Shown: piece by piece, positions 57,646 through 64,000 of the stretch
Layout: every line of letters begins with the position of its first letter
Numbering within the stretch: the first letter of the stretch is position 1
Position numbers and translations under genes: made by a program
Source: Aquisalimonas lutea
GTDB taxonomy: Bacteria; Pseudomonadota; Gammaproteobacteria; Nitrococcales; Aquisalimonadaceae
Direction of reading: 5' to 3'
Assembly: GCF_030409225.1 (NCBI RefSeq)
Contig: NZ_JAUFPK010000001.1
Location: 101,230-165,229, forward strand
DNA: 64,000 nucleotides
Notes under the pieces: generated by a model
The model's input: only the letters and a program-made list of their open reading frames with translations
Databases searched by the model: none
Told to the model about the DNA's origin: nothing

Positions 57646-58089
57646 ATGAAACGCGCGATCCGGCTCATTGCGGGCATGGTGGTGGCCTGGGGGCTCGCCG
57701 TCGCCACGGCGCAGGCGAGCAGCCCGGAGCGCGTCGAGCGCTACGACGACATCAGCATCTACTACAACGCCATGCCCACAACCCGCCTGGCACCGGACGT
57801 GGCCAGCGACTACGAGCTGCAGCGAAGCCGCGTGAGCGGTCTTCTCACCATCGCCGTGCAGCGGAACGGGGAACCGGTGAACGCCCGCATTGACGCCCGG
57901 GTGCTCAATCCGCGGAATCAGCTGCAGACCATCCGCATGCGGGAGCACGCCGGCGGCGACAGCATCTACTCCGTGGGCACCTTCCGCATGGAGGACGGCG
58001 AGCGCATGCGCTTCGAGGTGCGCGTGCGCCCGCAGGACCACGACGAGGAGTACCTGCTGGAGTTCAGCCAGCGGCTGTTCAGTGACTGA
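57646..58089 (+). CDS. DUF4426 domain-containing exported protein
   Basis: A 147-residue protein with a signal peptide (residues 1-21, cut after TAQA) and a beta-rich DUF4426 domain (RYDDISIYYNAMPTTRLAP). Function unknown, probably periplasmic. ATG 57646 is chosen as GAGGAGC lies seven bases upstream; an ATG at 57631 overlapping the metW stop is the alternative. The metX-metW-DUF4426 order is also seen in Pseudomonas. Confidence 0.88.
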   Translation: MKRAIRLIAGMVVAWGLAVATAQASSPERVERYDDISIYYNAMPTTRLAPDVASDYELQRSRVSGLLTIAVQRNGEPVNARIDARVLNPRNQLQTIRMREHAGGDSIYSVGTFRMEDGERMRFEVRVRPQDHDEEYLLEFSQRLFSD

Positions 58090-58116
58090 CCGCGTCCCGG
58101 CGCGGTCGGGGGCTGG

Positions 58117-58446
58117 CTACATGCGCTGGTAACGGTCCACGTACTGACCCTCTCCGGACCGGAAGTCCTGGAAGAAGTTCTCCAGCCACGGATGCTCGAC
58201 CGGGCTCGCCGAGCGATCCGATTCCAGATCGGCCTCGGCGGCATAGGCGGCGAAGTCCGCGCCGTCCACCAGCAGGTGATACCACGGTTGCGCGCGATCG
58301 GGCCGATGCTGCATCTGGGCGTCGTACCATTCCCGCGAGCCGTTGTAGCGTGCATCCACGTCGACGATCACGGCGCGATAGCCGTAGGGTCGATGGTAGA
58401 CGATCTGCCCGGGGCTGAACCGGGCGGTTACAATGGATTCGGTCAT
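58117..58446 (-). CDS. hspQ: Heat shock protein HspQ
   Basis: A 109-residue YccV/HspQ family protein. ARFSPGQIVYHRPYGYRAVI, WYDAQMQHRPDRAQPWYHLL and HPWLENFFQ are family motifs. HspQ in enterics is an adaptor and substrate of Lon and affects DnaA turnover. AAGGAG lies six bases before ATG 58446; another ATG two codons earlier sits on the ribosome site. Converges with DUF4426 gene. Confidence 0.92.
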   Translation of the reverse strand: MTESIVTARFSPGQIVYHRPYGYRAVIVDVDARYNGSREWYDAQMQHRPDRAQPWYHLLVDGADFAAYAAEADLESDRSASPVEHPWLENFFQDFRSGEGQYVDRYQRM

Positions 58447-58568
58447 CGTCATCTCCTTCGTCCTGTCGCGGCGGCCCTGCAGGGCCACCCTGCTTATTTC
58501 CTGATATGCGGGCGAAGCGGGGATGACACAATGGGCAAGTCAACCAGCGGCGCAACCGGGGGAGCCTC

Positions 58569-59495
58569 ATGTCGACCTGGATCATCACCCATGAAAGCTG
58601 CCTGCGGCACGACACCGGTCCGGGCCACCCGGAGTCCGCCCAGCGGCTGGAGACCGTGCTGGATCGGCTGCGCGGGCCGGACTTCGGCGAGCTGCACTGG
58701 CAGGAAGCGCCCCGGGCCGAGCGGGAGCAGTTGATCCGGGTGCACAACCCGGGATACGTCGATCAGGTGCTGGGCTCGATCCCGGAGCACGGCAGCCGCT
58801 TCCTGGACGGCGACACGGTGGTCTGCCCCGCCTCCGGCGAGGCAGCGCTGCGCGCCGCGGGAGCCGCATGCGCGGCGGTCGACGCCGTACTCGCGGGCGA
58901 GACGCGGCGCGTATTCTGCGCCGTGCGGCCGCCGGGGCACCACGCCGAGCCGGACCGGGCCATGGGGTTCTGCCTGTTCAACAACGTCGCCGTGGCCGCA
59001 GCCCATGCCCGGGCGGCCCATCACCTGGAGCGCGTCGCCGTGGTGGATTTCGACGTGCACCACGGCAACGGCACGCAGGCGATGTTCGGCGGCAAGCGCG
59101 GGCTGTTCTACGCGTCCACCCATGAGCACCCGCTTTTCCCCGGCACCGGCGGCGGCCCGGTGCCCGGTGCGCCGAACGTGGTCAACGTGCCGCTGCCGCC
59201 CATGACGGACTCCGCCCACTTCCGCGACGCCTTCCGCGAGCACGTCATCCCGGCCCTGCGCCGGTTCGGCCCCGAGCTGACCCTGATTTCCGCGGGATTC
59301 GACGCCCACGGCTCCGACCCGCTGGCCAACATGGAGCTGACCGAGGAAGACCTCGCCTGGGCCACCCGCGAGATCGCCGCTGTGGCGGCGCGGTTCGGCA
59401 ACGGCTGGCTGATCTCGACACTGGAAGGGGGATACAACCTCCGGGCGCTCGGGGACTGCGTCGAGGCACACGTGAGAGCGTTGTCAGAAGAGTAA
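58569..59495 (+). CDS. Histone deacetylase family protein (class II-like deacetylase)
   Basis: Zinc amidohydrolase of 308 residues. RPPGHHAEPDRAMGFCLFNN has the His pair, VVDFDVHHGNGTQ and SAGFDAHGSDPLANM have the zinc Asp and His ligands, and TLEGGYN ends the site. Bacterial members act on acetylated polyamines, acetoin-pathway proteins or lysines; the substrate here is not indicated by neighbours. Start ATG 58569 follows GGGGGAGCCTC. Confidence 0.92.
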   Translation: MSTWIITHESCLRHDTGPGHPESAQRLETVLDRLRGPDFGELHWQEAPRAEREQLIRVHNPGYVDQVLGSIPEHGSRFLDGDTVVCPASGEAALRAAGAACAAVDAVLAGETRRVFCAVRPPGHHAEPDRAMGFCLFNNVAVAAAHARAAHHLERVAVVDFDVHHGNGTQAMFGGKRGLFYASTHEHPLFPGTGGGPVPGAPNVVNVPLPPMTDSAHFRDAFREHVIPALRRFGPELTLISAGFDAHGSDPLANMELTEEDLAWATREIAAVAARFGNGWLISTLEGGYNLRALGDCVEAHVRALSEE

Positions 59496-59852
59496 TCGAG
59501 GGTTGACACACGGCATCGAAGGACGCTGCGCCGGACAGTTATACACAACCGGGAGGTGCTGCACCGCAGCTGTCCAATAAAGCGCCCCACACATCAGAGG
59601 GTTACGCGGGAATAAGCGTAATCCATTGATTTAAAAGAAAACGGGGAACATGACGAAAAAATGAACGGGCCTTGAAACAGGGCCTGATTCCGGGGATAAG
59701 CGGCGTGTTTGCACGGTTCGTCCACAAAGTTATCCACAGGTTCTGTGGATAGTCGCGAATCGCCAGACCGGCCAGAATGTTAGCGCCACTTTCGCGACTC
59801 AGCCTCAATAGCGGCGGCTACTGCCCGGGCCCTTGCCTGCCTTGCCGTACGT
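59496..59852. other. AT-richer 357-base intergenic region with DnaA-box-like sites
   Basis: Unlike all neighbours this stretch is A/T-rich (for example TTGATTTAAAAGAAAA near 59628). It holds a perfect DnaA box TTATCCACA at 59730-59738, an inverted near-match TGTGGATAG at 59744-59752 and TTATACACA at 59539-59547. No gene or terminator is recognised. It could be a DnaA-titration site, a DnaA-regulated promoter region or an origin. No dnaA, rpmH or mnmG flanks it, so an origin call is not justified. Confidence 0.4.
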
Positions 59853-60581
59853 TCACGAGACCCAGGTTACCGAGATGTCGTCCACGTCGATCCAGGCCAG
59901 CGGGCCAAGCGGCATCACGCGCGCCCCCGGCAGGCAGGGATACATCCGGTGATACGCCGGAACCGTGAACCCGGAAACGCTCTCGTGCCCGGTAAACCGT
60001 TGCGCCACCCGCAGCAACGGCAATCCGGCCCGGGGGCTGAAATCGAGCCGGCGCATGGTGCCTGCCGCATCCACGCACAGGACGTGGCTGCGCCGCAGGC
60101 AGGGAATATCCGCCGGATAGGTGAACGCCAGGCGGTGCAGCCGTTCGCCGCCGACCTGCAGCGGGGGCAGTTCCGTGACGTGACAGCCCTCGCGCAGGAG
60201 CGCGAAGGGCAGACACAGGCTCTGCCAGAGCACGTTGCCGGCATAGTAGAGCACGTCCAGGTAGTCCCACCACAGCCAGTGCGCGTACGAGCGCAGCTTG
60301 GCGCCCGGTGCGGTACGCTCGGTCACCAGGCGTCCATCCCGGTACGTGATCCAGGCCCGGTTGGGCTGGCAGTGGGCCACCCGGTCCGGCTCGGGCCAGC
60401 CCGTGAGGGTGACGCTGGGCCAGGCCGCCAGGGCGGACACCTCGACCCCCTGCACGGGACTCGGCTGCAGCCGCGTCGCCAGCCCGAACCCCCCCAGGGA
60501 GACCCGCGCCATGATGGCGTGCACGTCCTGCCAGCGGCGTGCCCCGCCGTGGGCCTCCAGGGTCCGCTCGAGGAGTTCCAT
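59853..60581 (-). CDS. Conserved hypothetical protein
   Basis: A 242-residue protein I do not recognise. It begins MELLERTLEAHGGARRW, a pattern seen at the start of LolA-like and sugar-binding beta proteins. It has no signal peptide or long membrane helix. A Trp-rich middle (HWLWWDYLDVLYYAGNVLW) suggests a large beta-sandwich or lipid-binding fold. GGAGG lies eight bases before ATG 60581. It follows zapE by only 23 bases and so probably shares its transcript. Confidence 0.75.
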   Translation of the reverse strand: MELLERTLEAHGGARRWQDVHAIMARVSLGGFGLATRLQPSPVQGVEVSALAAWPSVTLTGWPEPDRVAHCQPNRAWITYRDGRLVTERTAPGAKLRSYAHWLWWDYLDVLYYAGNVLWQSLCLPFALLREGCHVTELPPLQVGGERLHRLAFTYPADIPCLRRSHVLCVDAAGTMRRLDFSPRAGLPLLRVAQRFTGHESVSGFTVPAYHRMYPCLPGARVMPLGPLAWIDVDDISVTWVS

Positions 60582-60604
60582 GTCACCGCCCTCCGGGACC
60601 GGGA

Positions 60605-61711
60605 TCACGCCCTGTGCGCGCCGGCCAGATACTCGTGGGACTGCATCTCGTGCAAGCGGCTGAGCGTCCGCTCGAACTCGAACCGCAGCCGGTTGCCCTG
60701 GTACAACGCTTCCGGCGAGGCATCGGCCGAAAGGATCAGCTTCACGCCGTGATCATAGAACTCGTCAACCAGGGCGATAAACCGCCGCGCCTGATTCTCC
60801 CGGGTCTCGTCGAGCACCGGCACGTTCCCCACCAGGACGCTGTGGAAGCTCCTGGCAAGCTCGATATAGTCCGCCTGGCCGCGCGGGCCGTCGCACACGG
60901 CGGCAAACTCGAACCAGGCGGTGTCGTCGGCCAGGCCCCGCACGGGGATGGTGCGCCCCTCCACGGTGATCTCGGTGTCGAACACCGGTTTCTCCGGCGC
61001 CAGGCGCTCGAACTCCTGCCGCAGCCGCTGATCTCCGGCGGCGTCCAGCGGCCAGTGATAGAGCTCGGCCTGGGCCAGGAAGCGCAAGCGGAAATCGGTA
61101 TCACCATCGAGCTCCAGAACGCGCGCATGCGCCTCCAGCAGGTCGATGGCGGGAACGAACTGCTCCCGCTGCAGGCCGTCGCGGTAGAGCTCCCGCGGCG
61201 GGATGTTGGAGGTCGCCACCAGCGTCACCCCCTGGCGGAACAGCCCGCGCAGCAGCCCGCCCAGGAGCATGGCGTCGGTGATGTCCGAGACGTGGAACTC
61301 GTCGAAGCACAGGACCCGGGTGTGCCGGGCGAACTCCCGCGCCACCAGGGCCAGCGGGTCCTGCACGTCGGTGAGCTCGCCGAGCCGGTGATGCACCATC
61401 TGCATGAACCGGTGGAAATGCAGCCGCTGCTTTTCCGGTAACGGCAATGTCTCGTAGAACAGGTCCATCAGGTAGGTCTTGCCCCGCCCGACATCGCCCC
61501 AGAGATACAGCCCGTCGACCTGCGGCCAGCGCGGCTCCCGGCTCGGGCGCAGCCCCAGCCGTTGCAGAAGGCCCGGCGCGGATGTCGACGGCGGATTCCG
61601 GAGCAGCCGGTCGTACAGGTCCTGCAGGGCCCGTACCGTTTTCTCCTGGGCGGGATCACGAACGAAGTCGGGGTGGGCGCGATCAGCCTCGTAGCGCTGC
61701 CATGGGGTCAT
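60605..61711 (-). CDS. zapE: Cell division ATPase ZapE (AFG1 family)
   Basis: A 368-residue P-loop ATPase that acts at the Z-ring in E. coli. Walker A is [16 protein letters not shown], Walker B is [17 protein letters not shown], and sensor motif [16 protein letters not shown] follows. ATG 61711 ([13 protein letters not shown]) fits the family; a GTG at 61738 would add nine residues. First gene of a likely two-gene unit with the unknown protein. Confidence 0.93.
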   Translation of the reverse strand: MTPWQRYEADRAHPDFVRDPAQEKTVRALQDLYDRLLRNPPSTSAPGLLQRLGLRPSREPRWPQVDGLYLWGDVGRGKTYLMDLFYETLPLPEKQRLHFHRFMQMVHHRLGELTDVQDPLALVAREFARHTRVLCFDEFHVSDITDAMLLGGLLRGLFRQGVTLVATSNIPPRELYRDGLQREQFVPAIDLLEAHARVLELDGDTDFRLRFLAQAELYHWPLDAAGDQRLRQEFERLAPEKPVFDTEITVEGRTIPVRGLADDTAWFEFAAVCDGPRGQADYIELARSFHSVLVGNVPVLDETRENQARRFIALVDEFYDHGVKLILSADASPEALYQGNRLRFEFERTLSRLHEMQSHEYLAGAHRA

Positions 61712-61767
61712 GGAGCGTAGTATGCCGGCCGACGGCACCCCGAATCAAAAGCACCCGTCACGTTGAT

Positions 61768-62340
61768 CTAGACAAACAGATCCAGTCGCCCGCCCCGGCG
61801 CAGCAGCTCTTCATCACCCATGGCGGCAACGTCCGAGAACGCCCGGGTAGCCGCATTGCCGTCGTCGCCGCCCGCCATGTCCGAACGCGCCCGGGTGGCG
61901 TTGGCGCGGGCTTCCCGGGCCACGGCCAGATCCGCCGCGGACGGCTCGGCCGGTGCCAGGGCGGCCCGCGCCACCTGCTCCATCTTGTCGACGGTGGCGG
62001 CCGGATCGCCCTCCACCGGCGACGTATCGATCTGCACCCGGCCGCCCACCGCATAGGCGCGACCGTCCGGGCCGAACGTCAGGGTATAGGCCGGCGTGCC
62101 GGCATGGGGCCCACCGACGCTGGCATGCGCCTGCTCATGGGCCCGCACTTCCCGGTCCCGCGCGCGGAGCTCGCGGACGACCGAGCCGTTGTCAGCATCC
62201 GCGGCCCGGGCACGACGCGGATTCGCCGCCTTCGCCGACGGCCAGCTGGAACCATCATTCCGGACCGGTCCGGTCTCCACGACGCACCTCGGGCACGGAC
62301 TGCGGGGAAAGGGCATCCAGGGACGGAGCCCGCTGTACAT
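61768..62340 (-). CDS. SprA-related putative metalloprotease
   Basis: A 190-residue protein with the core [19 protein letters not shown], whose HEQAH is an HExxH zinc motif (residues 68-72). [16 protein letters not shown] follows, then an Ala-rich helical tail. This matches the SprA-related / CJM1_0395 putative metalloprotease family. The first ~45 residues are poorly conserved and a start at ATG 62316 is also possible. Substrate and cell location are unknown. Divergent from ilvD with a 111-base shared upstream region. Confidence 0.8.
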   Translation of the reverse strand: MYSGLRPWMPFPRSPCPRCVVETGPVRNDGSSWPSAKAANPRRARAADADNGSVVRELRARDREVRAHEQAHASVGGPHAGTPAYTLTFGPDGRAYAVGGRVQIDTSPVEGDPAATVDKMEQVARAALAPAEPSAADLAVAREARANATRARSDMAGGDDGNAATRAFSDVAAMGDEELLRRGGRLDLFV

Positions 62341-62451
62341 GGTAGTTACCAGATCCTCGCGGCGCGTGCAATCACCCCATGCGACCCGGCAGCGCTGCTA
62401 CAATACGCCCCTGTCTCGCAACGAGCGCAACAATACGACGGAGAAGCGGAG

Positions 62452-64000
62452 ATGGCGGATAACAGGCGGAGCAAGGCGGTCACCCAGGGGTTCCAGCGGG
62501 CACCCAACCGGGCCATGCTGCGGGCGGTCGGCTTCCGGGACGGGGACTTCGACAAGCCCATCGTCGGTGTAGGCAATGCGCACAGCACCATCACGCCCTG
62601 CAATGTCGGCATCGGCGCCCTGGCCGAGCGCGCCGAGGAGGCGCTGCGCAACGCCGGCGCCATGCCCCAGAAGTTCGGCACCATCACCATCTCCGACGGC
62701 ATCTCCATGGGCACCGAGGGCATGAAGTACTCCCTGGTCTCCCGGGAGGTCATCGCCGACTCCATCGAGACGGTGGTCCAGGGGCAGAGCATGGACGGCA
62801 TCCTGGCCACCGGCGGCTGCGACAAGAACATGCCCGGCGCCATGATCGCGCTGGCGCGCCTCGACGTGCCCGGCATCTTCGTCTACGGCGGCACCATCAA
62901 GCCCGGCCACTACAAGGGCCAGGACCTCACCATCGTCAGCGCCTTCGAGGCGGTGGGCCAGTACTCCGCCGGCAACCTCAGCGACGAGGACCTGGCCGGC
63001 GTGGAGAAGAACGCCTGCCCCGGGGCCGGCTCCTGCGGGGGCATGTTCACCGCCAACACCATGTCCAGCGCTTTCGAGGCCATGGGCATGAGCCTCATGG
63101 GCTCCTCCACCCAGTCCGCCGAGGACAAGGAAAAGGGCGATTCCGCCGCCCGCTCCGCCGAGGTCCTGCTGGAAGCCGTCAAGGCGGATCGGCGGCCGCG
63201 GCAGATCATGACCCGCCACGCCTTCGAGAACGCCTTCGCGGTGGTGATGGCCCTGGGCGGCTCCACCAATGCCGTGCTGCACCTGCTGGCCATCGCCAAC
63301 GCCGCCGAGGTGGAGTTCTCCATCGACGACGTCGAGGCCATCCGCCGCAGGGTGCCGGTGCTGTGCGACCTCAAGCCCTCGGGGACCTACGTCACCAGCC
63401 AGTTCCACGCGGTCGGCGGCACGCCGGTGGTCATGAAGATGCTCCTGGAGGCGGGGCTGATCCACGGCGACTGCCTGACCATCACCGGGCAGACCATCCG
63501 CGAGGTCCTGGCGGACATTCCCGCGACGGCGCCGGCCGACCAGGACATCATCCGCTCCATGGAGGAGCCGCTGTACAGGGAAGGCCACCTGGCCGTGCTC
63601 AAGGGCAACCTCGCCGAGGAGGGCGGCGTGGCCAAGATCACCGGCCTCAAGAAGACCAGCATCACCGGGCCGGCCCGCGTGTTCGACTCCGAAGAAGAGT
63701 CCATGGACGCCATCGTGAACAACCGGATCAAGCCGGGCGACGTGCTGGTGATCCGCTACGAGGGCCCCAAGGGCGGCCCGGGCATGCGCGAGATGCTCTC
63801 GCCCACCTCCGCCATCATCGGCGCCGGCCTCGGCGACGACGTGGGCCTGATCACCGACGGCCGCTTCTCCGGCGGCACCTACGGCATGGTGGTCGGGCAC
63901 GTGGCGCCGGAGGCGTACGTCGGCGGCACTATCGGGCTGGTGGAGGAAGGCGACAGCATCACCATCGATGCCGAGCACAATCTTCTCCAGCTCAACGTCT
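62452..64000 (+). CDS. ilvD: Dihydroxy-acid dehydratase (3' end outside window)
   Basis: Iron-sulfur dehydratase in valine, leucine and isoleucine synthesis. The visible 516 residues include [14 protein letters not shown] (cluster cysteine near 123), [16 protein letters not shown] (second cysteine), [27 protein letters not shown] and [11 protein letters not shown]. The third cysteine found in [4Fe-4S] types lies in the first motif region, so cluster type needs alignment. ACGGAGAAGCGGAG precedes the ATG. About 40-100 residues are missing at the edge. Confidence 0.96.
   Translation, partial: MADNRRSKAVTQGFQRAPNRAMLRAVGFRDGDFDKPIVGVGNAHSTITPCNVGIGALAERAEEALRNAGAMPQKFGTITISDGISMGTEGMKYSLVSREVIADSIETVVQGQSMDGILATGGCDKNMPGAMIALARLDVPGIFVYGGTIKPGHYKGQDLTIVSAFEAVGQYSAGNLSDEDLAGVEKNACPGAGSCGGMFTANTMSSAFEAMGMSLMGSSTQSAEDKEKGDSAARSAEVLLEAVKADRRPRQIMTRHAFENAFAVVMALGGSTNAVLHLLAIANAAEVEFSIDDVEAIRRRVPVLCDLKPSGTYVTSQFHAVGGTPVVMKMLLEAGLIHGDCLTITGQTIREVLADIPATAPADQDIIRSMEEPLYREGHLAVLKGNLAEEGGVAKITGLKKTSITGPARVFDSEEESMDAIVNNRIKPGDVLVIRYEGPKGGPGMREMLSPTSAIIGAGLGDDVGLITDGRFSGGTYGMVVGHVAPEAYVGGTIGLVEEGDSITIDAEHNLLQLNV

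Noticed and set aside
59496-59852. Chromosomal replication origin
   Set aside because: Two or three DnaA-box-like sites are suggestive, but usual origin neighbours are absent and too few boxes are seen. Kept only as a finding to test.

Overview
The window is GC-rich chromosomal DNA from a gammaproteobacterium. A halophilic or haloalkaliphilic Ectothiorhodospiraceae-like organism (the Halorhodospira / Alkalilimnicola / Arhodomonas / Aquisalimonas range) fits best. The reasons are the acidic proteins, glycine- and sarcosine-methyltransferases for de novo betaine synthesis, and gene orders shared with Pseudomonas and relatives. The species cannot be fixed from the sequence alone. I see no prophage, IS transposase, CRISPR array, rRNA or tRNA gene.

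Layout. 1-4333 (minus): aldehyde dehydrogenase, Zn alcohol dehydrogenase, a DUF779 protein and an AcoR-like sigma-54 activator cut by the window edge, with a -24/-12 promoter and two enhancer palindromes upstream. 4550-12364: argE-argA, an SH3-domain membrane protein, rlmI, lgt-thyA and folA, separated by large foldback repeats. 12384-15735: a MerR/CarH-type regulator with photolyase behind three 11-bp repeats, then purC. 15777-20221 (minus): REP elements and tkt-gap/epd-pgk. 20881-26414: a compact betaine module (GSMT, SDMT, metK, ahcY, metF) with an S-adenosylhomocysteine riboswitch before ahcY. 26476-39159 (minus): the complete Pil-Chp chemosensory cluster pilGHIJK-chpABC plus rsmE. 39488-47825: a tightly overlapping run gshB-apbE-NusG domain II-Gx transporter-tonB, then yqgE-ruvX-pyrR-pyrB-pyrC'-PyrK-like. 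48044-53473: acyl-CoA dehydrogenase, an HPF-like protein, a thioesterase and the retraction ATPases pilU and pilT. 53578-58089: yggS-proC-yggT-metX-metW-DUF4426. 58117-64000: hspQ, a deacetylase-family protein, an AT-rich stretch with DnaA-box-like sites, an unknown gene, zapE, a SprA-related protein and ilvD (cut by the window edge).

How the parts connect. The betaine module uses three S-adenosylmethionine per betaine. MetK makes SAM, AhcY removes the inhibitory S-adenosylhomocysteine, and MetF supplies methyl-THF. The riboswitch tunes the AhcY-MetF half to SAH. MetX/MetW elsewhere in the window feed methionine synthesis. The Chp cluster and PilT/PilU together control type IV pilus retraction and twitching. 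From general knowledge, the order pilG-gshB-tonB-yqgE-ruvX-pyrRBC'-pilU/T-yggS-proC-yggT-metX-metW follows that of Pseudomonas aeruginosa, with apbE/NusG-II/Gx and fadE/hpf/thioesterase inserted.
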